Below, piece by piece: positions 35,433-45,154 of a DNA stretch of 64,000 bases. The stretch comes from Eubacteriaceae bacterium (GTDB lineage: Bacteria > Bacillota > Clostridia > Lachnospirales > Lachnospiraceae). The position numbers and the translations under genes are program-made. Below the pieces are notes generated by a model. That model saw only the letters and a program-made list of their open reading frames with translations, had not been told where the DNA came from and did no database searches. Position 1 is the stretch's first letter. The number at the start of each line of letters is the position of its first letter. The stretch is taken from NCBI GenBank assembly GCA_910575665.1, contig CAJTFB010000009.1, forward strand, positions 1-64,000. Reading direction: 5' to 3'.

Positions 35433-36641
35433 CTATCCTTCCGTGATCAAGTCCAGCAGTCGTTCCAGCTGCTCCCTTTCCACAAGATCCTTTTTTGCCG
35501 CTTCCTCTCCGTAACGCCGGCATGCCTCCGGGTCCCGGAGTAATTCGCAGATTCCATCTTGAATTCCCTTCGCCGTCAGTTCACACATTCTGCCGTCTAT
35601 ACCATCTCTGACCTGCTCCCGGTTGCCGCTGCAGTCCGAAACCAGAATCGTACATCCCAGCGTCTGCGCCTCCTGAATGGCGATACTTTTTCCCTCGTAG
35701 CGGGTGCAGTGGACATAGAGGTCTGTCTGGGCATAGTAGGGATATGGGTTTTCTTTGGCTCCCAGCAAAAGGAAATCCTTCTCCAGACCATATTGCCGGA
35801 TTTTCTTTTCCAATGGCCTGCGCTCCTCGCCCTCCCCCAGTACGTACCATCTGACATTTTCTCCTTTTTCCTTTAAAAGCTTCATCGCCTCCACCGCTGT
35901 TTCATAGGCTTTCTGGGCAGTAAGTCTCCCCACAGTCAGAATGCGGACACCGTCAAAGTCATCCTCAAACCCACCGGGAAGCGCTGCCCGCTCCCGAATC
36001 CTTCCCGGATCAATCATATTATGAAAAATCTCTGTTTTTCCCGCGTATTCTGGATAGGTCTCCAGAAAATACTGGCACACCTCATCGGACACCGTGTAGA
36101 TCCGGTCAAAGCTGGCATAACAATCCAGGTCCAAAGATCTGGTATAGCCGGCTTTCCCATAATCAATGTGGATAAACCCGACCTTTTTCGCCGCCATTAC
36201 GTGATCTGCCACAAAGTAAGCAGAACCGCCCTCCAGATAAGCCACTGCCAGATCATAGGGTTCTTCCAGCGCCGGTGCTCCGTCGGACATCACCCGCCAC
36301 AGTAGTTTATCCGGCAGCAGCTTCCCCTTCTGGACCATGGAAACCATATTTTTTATCAGATAGGGAAGATTACGAAACACACTACCCCGCCGAAATAATG
36401 TCCGAAACACATAGCGGTTCAGTCTCTTTTTCCCCTCCCAGCTCAGCACCGATTCCCGACAGAAATCTGCATTGAGAAGCCTAACATGGGAGGGCAGCTG
36501 ATCCACCATCTCCCCCTGATTCAACAGAACAAAGAGCGAGATCTCATATTCCCTAGGGGAGAGACTGCGCAGAAGTTCCAGCAGCGCGGTCTCCGCCCCA
36601 GCTCCCCCCAGAGTATTGATGACAAATAATATCTTCTTCAT
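35433..36641 (-). CDS. family 4 glycosyltransferase
   Basis: A 402-residue GT-B enzyme. The N-terminal KKILFVINTLGGAGAETALL is the usual GT4 opening, ILTVGRLTAQKAYETAVEA starts the second Rossmann domain, and YEGKSIAIQEAQTLGC is the E-x7-E donor-binding motif. It is cytoplasmic and probably adds one sugar to the polymer or lipid carrier. The start at 36639-36641 has GGGAGGTGTGT in front; an upstream in-frame ATG overlaps this site. Confidence 0.92.
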   Translation of the reverse strand: MKKILFVINTLGGAGAETALLELLRSLSPREYEISLFVLLNQGEMVDQLPSHVRLLNADFCRESVLSWEGKKRLNRYVFRTLFRRGSVFRNLPYLIKNMVSMVQKGKLLPDKLLWRVMSDGAPALEEPYDLAVAYLEGGSAYFVADHVMAAKKVGFIHIDYGKAGYTRSLDLDCYASFDRIYTVSDEVCQYFLETYPEYAGKTEIFHNMIDPGRIRERAALPGGFEDDFDGVRILTVGRLTAQKAYETAVEAMKLLKEKGENVRWYVLGEGEERRPLEKKIRQYGLEKDFLLLGAKENPYPYYAQTDLYVHCTRYEGKSIAIQEAQTLGCTILVSDCSGNREQVRDGIDGRMCELTAKGIQDGICELLRDPEACRRYGEEAAKKDLVEREQLERLLDLITEG

Positions 36642-36691
36642 ACACACCTCCCGCTTGACCCGACGTCATCGAGCGAATGAATATAGGAATA

Positions 36692-37063
36692 CTAATTTTT
36701 CTTCTTGAGCTCCTCCAGCTCTGCCAAGATCCGCTCATTTTCCTGATTCAACAGGGAAACCTGCATGGCAAGTTCCTGATTTTTGCGGCTCAGAACAGAA
36801 AGTTGTATACTCAGAAAATACAAACAGCACACAACACAGCCACCTGCCACGATGATAAGCAGCATACCCGTTCCACTGACATACTGGCTCAACGTCACCG
36901 GACGAAGAAGTATCCCCGCCAGAACCAACAATAAAGATATTACCCCCCAGAGCAGGCAGAACTGCTCCTTTAACCGCCGTTTCGCCAAAGATAATATGGT
37001 CTGCATAAATATTAATACACCCGCTGTAATCATTACGATCCGTAATATCGCTCCCGTCTGCAT
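36692..37063 (-). CDS. DUF2304 family membrane protein
   Basis: A 123-residue protein with three hydrophobic segments and a C-terminal coiled coil (SVLSRKNQELAMQVSLLNQE and on). DUF2304 proteins often sit beside GT2 polyprenyl-phosphate glycosyltransferases, as here, and may help flip or anchor the product. The ATG 37061-37063 is preferred because GAGGAGGA, made by the last codons of pelG, lies ten bases upstream; an ATG at 37070-37072 overlaps the pelG stop. Confidence 0.85.
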   Translation of the reverse strand: MQTGAILRIVMITAGVLIFMQTILSLAKRRLKEQFCLLWGVISLLLVLAGILLRPVTLSQYVSGTGMLLIIVAGGCVVCCLYFLSIQLSVLSRKNQELAMQVSLLNQENERILAELEELKKKN

Positions 37064-37068
37064 GGACA

Positions 37069-38544
37069 TCATTCCTCCTCATTCTCTATTTGCTGTAACA
37101 CCAGCGAATAACGGTCAAACACTTTGGAATCTGGCTGTTTTCCATGACCCGTCTCTAAAATACTTCCCCGGCAGAACACGTGCTCATCCAGATGATCCTC
37201 CAACCAGTTTAAGCGGTAGTAGGCACTGCACCACCCCAGAAAAGCCCCGGTGAACACACCGATCCCATACCAGATCTCCGACAGATTTACCGCCACGATG
37301 CTGCCGCCAAGGGTTGAAAGGCAGAAAATCAATGCGGTCAGAAGGGAACCCGTAAGATCATTAAAATAGTACAGGAAGATGATCGCTGCATACATGATAA
37401 ATAATATAAAATAACCTGCTGCCAGACATGGATAGATTTTCATCACCATCCCCCCAAAACCAAACCGGGGAAGCAGGATAATACACAAGAAGAACAACAC
37501 CGCAGATATAATAAATTGAATTCTGGCGAGATTCAGCAATTCCTCGGAAACCTGACGGAACATCCGCTTCTTCGCCAGATCGATATCCATCTCCCTGCCG
37601 CCGATCACTGCCTCCGAGTAGGCCTTATACCTCTCATGAAAGTGCATTTCTATCCGGGAAATAAAAATGATCGAAGTAGATATATTTGTAAACATAGCAA
37701 GGCATGTGGCCAGATCATAGGATGGGGCGCTCACAAAGGTGTCCACCACCACCATCTGAAGTTCTGTGGACCAGAATACAAAATTATGAATAAACAATCC
37801 AAGGATATACAGAAAATTCGTCACAATAAGCTTCCAGTACCGCTTAAAATAGTGCAGTACCTTTTTATATTCCCCACTGTTGCCCCTAAAATAATTCCGT
37901 ATCACAGCGATCTCCAGACTGGCGATCAGAAGGAACCCAGCATCCAGAGAAACCAGCATAGAAAATGTCTTTTCCAAATGGAACCCATAGACAAGTACAG
38001 CAGATAAGCCTATGGTCAGCACCATCCCCAGAAAGAAAAAGAAGGAGATCTTATTATAATCTTTACAGATCGACAAATACAACATCTCATAAAATACCAG
38101 AACCAGCAAAACATATCCACTATAGCCGGCTACGACAAAAGCACCTGACACCTGCGCCACCATATACTCCCGGATACAGAAGGGAATACCAAACAGACAA
38201 CTGAATCCAACATTTATCATCATCCCCACATAAAAGCAGGGAAGAACATCATCGTAAGTCTCATTATAGATCACATCCGACATATATCTTGAGAGAACAG
38301 AATTAAAGGGGGCCGCTGTCAGTAACGAAAAAATAAAGATATATAGGACGGTGCAGGCAAACAGCTCCCTGGCTGCATAACCGATTTTCGATATCTCCAA
38401 AATCAGCTGCATGGCAACAATAGCGAAAATTACCATGATCATAGGAGCGATGGTGATCACCGTACTATATCCCATACCGACAAGATTGGTAGTCAGCGTA
38501 TTTTTATTGTATATTTTATTCAGTTTTACGCCGATTCCAGCCAT
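37069..38544 (-). CDS. pelG: PelG-like exopolysaccharide transporter
   Basis: A 491-residue protein with about 12 membrane segments (MOP superfamily). The opening GIGVKLNKIYNKNTLTTNLVG is typical of PelG, as are YSTVITIAPMIMV, FNSVLSRYMSDVIY and LYILGLFIHNFVFW. In Pseudomonas and Bacillus cereus PelG forms the membrane complex with PelD, PelE and PelF that makes and exports the cationic Pel polymer. The gene is 15 bp downstream of pelF. The start at 38542-38544 has GGAGGGGTGATC. Confidence 0.92.
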   Translation of the reverse strand: MAGIGVKLNKIYNKNTLTTNLVGMGYSTVITIAPMIMVIFAIVAMQLILEISKIGYAARELFACTVLYIFIFSLLTAAPFNSVLSRYMSDVIYNETYDDVLPCFYVGMMINVGFSCLFGIPFCIREYMVAQVSGAFVVAGYSGYVLLVLVFYEMLYLSICKDYNKISFFFFLGMVLTIGLSAVLVYGFHLEKTFSMLVSLDAGFLLIASLEIAVIRNYFRGNSGEYKKVLHYFKRYWKLIVTNFLYILGLFIHNFVFWSTELQMVVVDTFVSAPSYDLATCLAMFTNISTSIIFISRIEMHFHERYKAYSEAVIGGREMDIDLAKKRMFRQVSEELLNLARIQFIISAVLFFLCIILLPRFGFGGMVMKIYPCLAAGYFILFIMYAAIIFLYYFNDLTGSLLTALIFCLSTLGGSIVAVNLSEIWYGIGVFTGAFLGWCSAYYRLNWLEDHLDEHVFCRGSILETGHGKQPDSKVFDRYSLVLQQIENEEE

Positions 38545-38559
38545 GATCACCCCTCCTCT

Positions 38560-40017
38560 CTATCCAGTAACAGAAAATGCTTCTTCACTCCAGATCCCTC
38601 CTACATGCCCGCAGAAATCAAAATAAATGTCATAATAGGTCTTGCGCATATCTTCTATCTTGTATTTGCTCATGACCCGGCGATATCCATTTTCCCCCAT
38701 CCTCTCTCTCCGTTCCCGGTTCTGCGCCAGCTCCACCATGGCATCGGTAATCTCTTCCAGATTCATAATGTGGGTGAGAATCCCCGCTGTCCCAAAAGTA
38801 TCCTCCTCGCCATAGATCAGCTCCCGACAGTTCCCCACGTCGGTGGCGATCACCGGCTTATGCGCCGCAAAGCTCTCTAATATCGTCAGCGGCTGTCCCT
38901 CACTGATGCTGGTGAGAATGGTCATATCCATACGCCCCAGATATTCCCTGACATCCACCCGTCCGGTGAATACCACATCCGATACCCCCAGTGTTTCCAC
39001 CAATTCAAAGCACTCCCCGGCATATTCCTCATCCTCGTCACAAGGACCCATGATAAACAGCCGAAGGGCTGGTACCTTTTTTTTCGCAAAGGAGAACGCC
39101 TGAATCATTGTCTTTACATCCTTGATGGGAGTGACTCGTAGTACCGCCCCGATCTGGATCTTATTCTGTTCCGCCTCTGTTTTTCCAGGAAGTTCTTCCA
39201 GTCTGCCCGTATCGATGCCATTGGGGGTCACCCTAGTTTTTTCGGCAGGACACCCCAGCTCGATCTGGAGACTTCTGGCGTGTTCATACAGACTGGTAAC
39301 CAGATCCGCCCGGTCATAGGCTGCCAGAGACATCTTTTTAAACTGTTCAATCCAAATATTTTTATAAATCCCATCCACCCAGTCTGCCTTGATCAGCTCT
39401 TCTTCCCTCTCCCTGGTATAGATCCCGTGCTCTGAGACCAGCAGACCACAGCCGTAAAAATGCTTTGCCATGCTTCCCAGTATTCCGGCGTAACCAGTGG
39501 AGACACAATGATACAGGTCTGCCAGAGGAACCCTGGTCTTTAATACAAAAAACAGGGGAAGATAGATGGATCTAAGAGTCCACAAAAAGTCCGAGAATAC
39601 GATCTGAGAATAGCGGATCTTATAACATTCCCTGGCGATATGAAAAAAATCCGGTCCCATCAATAATTCATCGATGGAAAACCTTTTAAAATAAAAGAGG
39701 TTAAAGATAATGTCCCAGTCTATCTTTTCATTGAGCACCATACTTCTCAGCGCCTGGTATTCCTTTTTATTTAACTTGAATTTATTTCTTTTCATCTCCC
39801 GGTTCTGCCAGTCGCGGTCCTCTAAATATACCTCGTGAACCTCCGTGAGATTTTCTGGCAGTTCATAGGCAAACCTGCCCCGTTGGGAACGGTTTGCCAC
39901 GATGGCCAGCAGGATAAATTCAATATTAGGAAAATTTCGGATCATGCTGTGAATCCAGCCGGATACTCCGCCTACCACATAGGGATAACAGCCCTCTGCC
40001 ACAATACAGATCTTCAC
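38560..40017 (-). CDS. pelF: PelF-like GT4 glycosyltransferase
   Basis: A 485-residue glycosyltransferase. The N-terminus (VKICIVAEGCYPYVVGGVSG then WIHSMI) and LVSEHGIYTREREEELIKADW are the marks of PelF, the cytoplasmic polymerase of Pel that uses UDP-sugars. Donor-site motifs: VTPNGIDTGRLEEL, AVLRVTPIKDVKTMIQAF and EGQPLTILESFAAHKPVIA (E-x7-E). The GTG at 40015-40017 is likely the start, with AGAGGTGA in front; another GTG lies nine bases upstream. It is followed directly by pelG. Confidence 0.93.
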   Translation of the reverse strand: MKICIVAEGCYPYVVGGVSGWIHSMIRNFPNIEFILLAIVANRSQRGRFAYELPENLTEVHEVYLEDRDWQNREMKRNKFKLNKKEYQALRSMVLNEKIDWDIIFNLFYFKRFSIDELLMGPDFFHIARECYKIRYSQIVFSDFLWTLRSIYLPLFFVLKTRVPLADLYHCVSTGYAGILGSMAKHFYGCGLLVSEHGIYTREREEELIKADWVDGIYKNIWIEQFKKMSLAAYDRADLVTSLYEHARSLQIELGCPAEKTRVTPNGIDTGRLEELPGKTEAEQNKIQIGAVLRVTPIKDVKTMIQAFSFAKKKVPALRLFIMGPCDEDEEYAGECFELVETLGVSDVVFTGRVDVREYLGRMDMTILTSISEGQPLTILESFAAHKPVIATDVGNCRELIYGEEDTFGTAGILTHIMNLEEITDAMVELAQNRERRERMGENGYRRVMSKYKIEDMRKTYYDIYFDFCGHVGGIWSEEAFSVTG

Positions 40018-40092
40018 CTCTCTCACCTCTTTTCTCTATCCTAATTCTTCCTGATTTTAACTAAAACATTCCTTAACGGGACAAGGCACACA

Positions 40093-41913
40093 TCAGGGCA
40101 GGTAATAATATAAGGAATCCTCCGGTTTACATGTGATCGTCAACTTCTCCTGACTGGCGCGGATTAGATAAGCGTCCGTCTCGATCTTTTTGAAATCTCC
40201 GCCCTGTACCGATATCACCTCTTCACCATGGGTTCGAAGGATAAACCACAGGTCCCCGTTCTGATCCTTTATGCTGACATGAATCTCGTCACCCTCTCTG
40301 GAATCCTCATAATCCATCGCAAGAAAATTTCGTATTCTCCTATCGCATTCGGAAGCCGAGGTCTGATCAAACATCTCAAAGGCCTTCCAATAGGTATTGA
40401 TCTGGCTGGAAAACTTCTCAGATACGATTTCCCAACGATCTTCCTCTTTTTCTGGCCAAGTAATCTGATTCATGTCCAAAACGATATTCGAATAACCCAA
40501 CGCCGTCTGAAGACTTTTCATCCGAATATCTTCCTTATAGGTATGAGAAATTCCCGTACTCGTTATACTTTGAAGCGTCGTTTTGTCATCCAGATAAGAA
40601 ACCACCGGGCGCTCTGCCGAATAGATGCTTGCCACGGTCTGAATACATTCAAAAAAGGCATAGTCCTTCAGCTTCTCTATGCTGTACGCCGCCCCGCCTG
40701 AAGGAATATAAGCTGCCCCATAGCGGTACTGGCTGCCGGAATTCTGGAAGAAGGACTGATCTGCCTTCATCTTCCGGGGCAAATCACCAGAAGAAACATA
40801 CTCCAGTGTAAGTCCTGCCTCCGCCTCCCTCTCCTTTAACTGACGAAGATAAAAAATCAGCTGATCCTTCCGGGGCTCCTTGTCGTCTCCGTAATCAAAC
40901 TGTGGAGCGAGATAACAAGTCAGATGGGCGCCGCTTTTCTCTACGTCAGAATAGAGTCCCGGCCAGATGATATCCCGGAATACGGCGGGCAGCTCCCTAC
41001 TGTAGAGCTCTTTCATTTTCTCCGAGTTCTCTGCCGCCAGCCCTGGAAAATTTGCCACCCCCATACACTGGGCATTTACCACGGGATACAGATCATAGGG
41101 TTTAATCTCTGCCAGGATGGCGTTCAACATGCCAATCCCGGTGCAGTCTCTCATAAAGTCACCATTTACGGCAAACACTTTGCCCTTACCAACACTGGCA
41201 CGCCAGATCAGCGGCGGCAGCTCTTCATTTTTTACCGTGGGATCAGAAAGCATGCCCGCTATATAGGTTTTGCAGCCGATACGGGTCTGGTACCAGGGTA
41301 TATTCAGCTCCAGATCCTGACGCTCCTGCTTTTCCTCTTCATCCGCCGGAAGATAAATCCCCTGCCCTCCCAGTAAGAATCCAGAAAAGAGGTTTACTCC
41401 CTGGATCTCCTGGCGCTGCTCTTTCACCTGGCGGATTCCCAGCAGCTCTTTCCACTGGCGGGAGGCTTTGATCTCATAGGCATCCGGCAGATCACAAAAA
41501 ACCAGATTGCCTCCCCTCCGAGCCATCTCCGTCAATGTCTCGATTTCCTTTTTTTCTCTGACATAGGACGATTCCAGAAGAAGCACTTCCGCCTTCTGCC
41601 AGGCATCCTTCGGACAGTCCTCCACACTCTGGCAGACCACCAGCTCCCGCTTCGTATATGTACACCACCAGGAGACAGTCTTCCCGATATCGCTCTTCCC
41701 ATTTCCCACATACAGCACATACCCGCCCTTTTTCAGCACTTCCTTCGGAGAGCTTTTCTGCCAGGCATCCTCTCTTTCCAAAGTGGCATCCACTGCATAG
41801 TTATTGACGTCATATTCATTTCCTGACTCTTTCATAATCTGTGAGAACTGAAACAGAAATAACAGTACGAACATGGTCACACCCATGATCAGAAAATTTT
41901 TCCTTGTTATCAT
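40093..41913 (-). CDS. DUF2194 protein of the Pel-type locus
   Basis: A 606-residue protein with a single N-terminal membrane segment (FLIMGVTMFVLLFLFQFSQI) and an extracytoplasmic body. The first ~250 residues look like an alpha/beta domain (GGYVLYVGNG, GKVFAVNGDFMRD), and the next ~250 (HLTCYLAPQFDYGD, LKEREAEAGLTLEYVSSGDL) resemble a polysaccharide-deacetylase-type barrel. DUF2194 proteins occur beside pelF/pelG in clostridia; I infer a polymer-modifying or deacetylase-like role replacing PelA, but cannot place catalytic residues with certainty. The end (IETDAYLIRASQEKLTITCK) is beta-rich. Confidence 0.75.
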   Translation of the reverse strand: MITRKNFLIMGVTMFVLLFLFQFSQIMKESGNEYDVNNYAVDATLEREDAWQKSSPKEVLKKGGYVLYVGNGKSDIGKTVSWWCTYTKRELVVCQSVEDCPKDAWQKAEVLLLESSYVREKKEIETLTEMARRGGNLVFCDLPDAYEIKASRQWKELLGIRQVKEQRQEIQGVNLFSGFLLGGQGIYLPADEEEKQERQDLELNIPWYQTRIGCKTYIAGMLSDPTVKNEELPPLIWRASVGKGKVFAVNGDFMRDCTGIGMLNAILAEIKPYDLYPVVNAQCMGVANFPGLAAENSEKMKELYSRELPAVFRDIIWPGLYSDVEKSGAHLTCYLAPQFDYGDDKEPRKDQLIFYLRQLKEREAEAGLTLEYVSSGDLPRKMKADQSFFQNSGSQYRYGAAYIPSGGAAYSIEKLKDYAFFECIQTVASIYSAERPVVSYLDDKTTLQSITSTGISHTYKEDIRMKSLQTALGYSNIVLDMNQITWPEKEEDRWEIVSEKFSSQINTYWKAFEMFDQTSASECDRRIRNFLAMDYEDSREGDEIHVSIKDQNGDLWFILRTHGEEVISVQGGDFKKIETDAYLIRASQEKLTITCKPEDSLYYYLP

Positions 41914-41917
41914 ACGC

Positions 41918-44221
41918 TCACTCCTCTAATTCACGGGAATTGTAACCATAATCTATGGCAAAATTAAACAGATGGTAGGGGTTCTGCTTGATCTTATAAC
42001 ATACGAACTGATCCGTCTCACAATAGGTCCTCACATCATAGGGATACAGCTGCTTAAATGCCTGCGCCCAATAATAGATCCGCGACATAAGGATCCAGCG
42101 GTTCTCTCCTTTATACATATCGATGCCCCCCACACTGGGAAGATCACGTATTGCCCCCTGTCTCGATACCGACTGACCACTTTTCGAATAATGCTCTGTA
42201 TAGTCGATGGGAACTTTTTCGATAAAGATATACACGCTGTCCGTAGGAATACGGATCAATGGCTCCGCCCCGGGCTCCATACTCTTTAATTCCATATCTT
42301 TCAGGAAAGTAATCAGCTCATAATGATAGCCATGATCCAGTCCCATCTGCGTCTCGTCGTTGGCAGAACAGATCGTCCAGGTAAAATCCTTTTCCTCCCG
42401 GATGATATTGGTCAGACAGGTGATGGCTTCGTTGGTGACAAGAGTTGTATTCTCCACAGATTCCTTACGGTAATCCCCATTCCACAGCAGACAGACCGAA
42501 GCCGCCACACAGACCAGGGAACAAAAATTCCGCCCCTTTCGCCAGTTTTTCTTCCATAATAACAGACGGATCACCCCGTCTGACGCAAAGGCAAATGCCA
42601 CCGGCAGCATATAGCCAAAATAAATCCGGCACCGGCTGCCGTCCATCAGCTCCGGCAGTCCTAATTCCTTCGCGGTCTGAAGGATCAGCATCAGTACCAT
42701 AAAGACACCTGTGGAAAGAAGCATGGCTCCATAGCACGGTCTTCGAAACACCAGAAAGAGGATCCCCAGCAGAAACAGCAGCTCCATGGCAACCAGAACA
42801 ACGATATAGTACCAGGGCAAGGGTTCATTCAGCACCGCCCCATTGATCGCAGAACAGAGCTTATCCCATACTCTCTCCAGCTTTTGCCGGAGTCCTTCCG
42901 CCGGGTCACTGCTGCTGGTGGTTACACCAGGCTCCAGGACATCCGGTTCTGCCACCTGGTTGCCCCTTTCGTCATAGTAGATAACGGTGCTCCCAATATC
43001 TTTCTCTTCTGTGCTGTCCTGCTCTTCCCCAGAACCGTTGATGACGCTCATTCCCCATCCCAGAGATCCCTGCAACGGCGTTCCCATGGCATAGGCCGCC
43101 GCCATCGGCAAAACGGCGATCATCACACTGATAAACCCTGTGAGCAGCACACTCCAAAAGTACTGTTTGCGCAAGAACCAGAACAGATACCCCACGGCCA
43201 CCCCCACACAAAAAAGCCCCGCGATCATCGTATCATAAAAATGTACCGCCAGCGTCATGGAAAAGCTCATGGCAAAAAACACCAGCGCAAATCGGGACTC
43301 TTTCGGTGGCAGCCATTTTTTCACTTCCTGCCTTCTCTCCTGAAAAAAATAGAAGGCAAAATAAATCGCGGGAAGAATAAAGATCATGCCGTACTCCTGG
43401 GGAAGCACCGAGAAAAAACGTAGATAGGTGCTGGGCTGTAGGAAATTACCAATGACAAAGATTCCCATAATCCCGTAACCGATGTATCGGCTCCGGCAGC
43501 ACAGACGTATAAATCCCAGCAGTACCATATGGAGCATCAGCGTCTGCACAAAGGAAAACAGCCGCATAAAAACATAGCTGTCAATGCCAAATACAGCATG
43601 AAGATAATAGATCACGCAATGATAACCAAAGGGATACACTCCGTCGATAAAGATATTATTTTCGCTCATTCCATTGATCCAGTAAAGATGCACCGGAGTA
43701 TCAGAAGCGGTATACCCATATCCCCGCAGCAGCTGTACACCATAGAATGCTGCCAGCAGTACTAAGACCGCCACCAGCAGTATCCACTCCAGCCACCGCC
43801 TTGTAAAACTATGCAGCAACCCACGCCCCAGCGCTGCCACTCCTTCCCGCATATAATCCAGGATCCGAAATACAACGGTCTTCCCCCCCAGCTTTCCCTC
43901 TGAAATCCGTTGCAGATTTTGCCAAAGCCTGCGAAGAAAGGACACAAGACCTATATTATTCAGCCGCTGCCAAAGGATAATAGCCGGAACAAAGGTGCCT
44001 ATGATCAGCGTAAAACGATTGGAGATATGAAGAAGCTGTAACAAAAAAACGAGATTCATGATATAAAAATTCCCCGACAGCAGACAGATAAAAAACTTCT
44101 GGGCAAACCTGCGCTCCCGAATCCTGTCATGCAGAACGAAGGCAGGCAGCAGTACCGTCATGATCATATATACGCCTAAAATCTCGGTAAATTGTAATAT
44201 TGTATAAAGTCTCATTGACAT
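41918..44221 (-). CDS. large polytopic membrane protein of the Pel-type locus
   Basis: A 767-residue protein with about 12-14 hydrophobic segments and a C-terminal soluble part. A hydrophilic loop in the middle (GEEQDSTEEKDIGSTVIYYD) and a C-terminal extracytoplasmic-type domain with motifs such as FTWTICSANDETQMGLDHGY break the membrane region. The overall shape resembles GT-C or O-antigen-ligase-like membrane enzymes, but no family was recognised. The start ATG 44219-44221 has GAGGGTGCTGCCA. It is 4 bp upstream of the DUF2194 gene, so the two products probably work together. Confidence 0.7.
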   Translation of the reverse strand: MSMRLYTILQFTEILGVYMIMTVLLPAFVLHDRIRERRFAQKFFICLLSGNFYIMNLVFLLQLLHISNRFTLIIGTFVPAIILWQRLNNIGLVSFLRRLWQNLQRISEGKLGGKTVVFRILDYMREGVAALGRGLLHSFTRRWLEWILLVAVLVLLAAFYGVQLLRGYGYTASDTPVHLYWINGMSENNIFIDGVYPFGYHCVIYYLHAVFGIDSYVFMRLFSFVQTLMLHMVLLGFIRLCCRSRYIGYGIMGIFVIGNFLQPSTYLRFFSVLPQEYGMIFILPAIYFAFYFFQERRQEVKKWLPPKESRFALVFFAMSFSMTLAVHFYDTMIAGLFCVGVAVGYLFWFLRKQYFWSVLLTGFISVMIAVLPMAAAYAMGTPLQGSLGWGMSVINGSGEEQDSTEEKDIGSTVIYYDERGNQVAEPDVLEPGVTTSSSDPAEGLRQKLERVWDKLCSAINGAVLNEPLPWYYIVVLVAMELLFLLGILFLVFRRPCYGAMLLSTGVFMVLMLILQTAKELGLPELMDGSRCRIYFGYMLPVAFAFASDGVIRLLLWKKNWRKGRNFCSLVCVAASVCLLWNGDYRKESVENTTLVTNEAITCLTNIIREEKDFTWTICSANDETQMGLDHGYHYELITFLKDMELKSMEPGAEPLIRIPTDSVYIFIEKVPIDYTEHYSKSGQSVSRQGAIRDLPSVGGIDMYKGENRWILMSRIYYWAQAFKQLYPYDVRTYCETDQFVCYKIKQNPYHLFNFAIDYGYNSRELEE

Positions 44222-44242
44222 TGGCAGCACCCTCTATCTTCC

Positions 44243-45154
44243 TTATTGCTGAAATACCCGGATGAGCTCCAGCGTCTCATTGTCGATGACCACTTTGGAG
44301 TTGCGCAGCTGCGAAAGGACCTGAAAAAAACGCTCCCTGTCCCCAATGGAAAAAAACAACTTCAACTGGCATGTATAGGTAGACAGCGTATCCGGAAAAT
44401 GCTCCACCGCCCGCTCACACCAGATCCCGCACCGATCAAAATTCTGGATCTCCAGCAGGCGCATACTGACTGCCTGGTAGTGATGGCTTGTCATCTGTTC
44501 CGGGTATTCCCAATACAATAACTCACAGACAGCGTCCATCTGTTCCACAAAGGATCTCTGTTCCATATCCGTAAATACCTGCTGCCGCAGCACCTGATCC
44601 ATATAATCGATGAGAATCCGAATGTATTCCGCCTGATTTGCTTCCTGTTTTTGAATCTCGTTACAGCACTTCTGCACCGTAGTCCGAAAATCGTTCAGCG
44701 CATCCTGGAGAATCGAAGCCGCATAATGGGAAGTTTCCGAGTCCTCACTATTTAATGCCAGTGAGATAGAAGCCAGCGATTCCCGGATATCCCCCCTCAC
44801 CACATTCAGCATCAGGGTACGCAGATTATCCTTATCCGTAACGGCTAACGCCTCCTCCATGGAAACGACGGTACGCCCCCGCTCCTCATCGGCAGGGATA
44901 AAAGTCTTCACCCGGTCCTTTTTAAAGATCACATCCTCCAGATCCACCTCCTGGAAGAAAAAGCACCGGTAAATGATATACCCCAAAAAGACATAAAGAA
45001 CGCCGAGAACAGGGCATAATATCATCACCATACCTTTGGAAATGTAACTGAGAGGCCGCTCCTTATTTTGAATCCGGTTCCAGATCAGATACCCCGCTGC
45101 CACCAGGGTATTGATAACGACCACAATAATGAATCTTTCCATATCTGAACTCAT
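44243..45154 (-). CDS. PelE-like membrane/helical-repeat protein
   Basis: A 303-residue protein. Two membrane segments (RFIIVVVINTLVAAGYLIW and MVMILCPVLGVLYVFLGYII) are followed by a soluble all-helical domain (TPR-like: NLRTLMLNVVRGD, ASISLALNSEDSETSHYAA, EIQNFDRCGIWCERAVEHFP). This matches PelE, which pairs membrane helices with TPRs and links PelD to PelF. The frame begins within the last codons of the PelD-like gene (ATGA overlap); whether the first or a second ATG 12 bp later is used is not clear. The order D-E-(other)-F-G supports the assignment. Confidence 0.8.
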   Translation of the reverse strand: MSSDMERFIIVVVINTLVAAGYLIWNRIQNKERPLSYISKGMVMILCPVLGVLYVFLGYIIYRCFFFQEVDLEDVIFKKDRVKTFIPADEERGRTVVSMEEALAVTDKDNLRTLMLNVVRGDIRESLASISLALNSEDSETSHYAASILQDALNDFRTTVQKCCNEIQKQEANQAEYIRILIDYMDQVLRQQVFTDMEQRSFVEQMDAVCELLYWEYPEQMTSHHYQAVSMRLLEIQNFDRCGIWCERAVEHFPDTLSTYTCQLKLFFSIGDRERFFQVLSQLRNSKVVIDNETLELIRVFQQ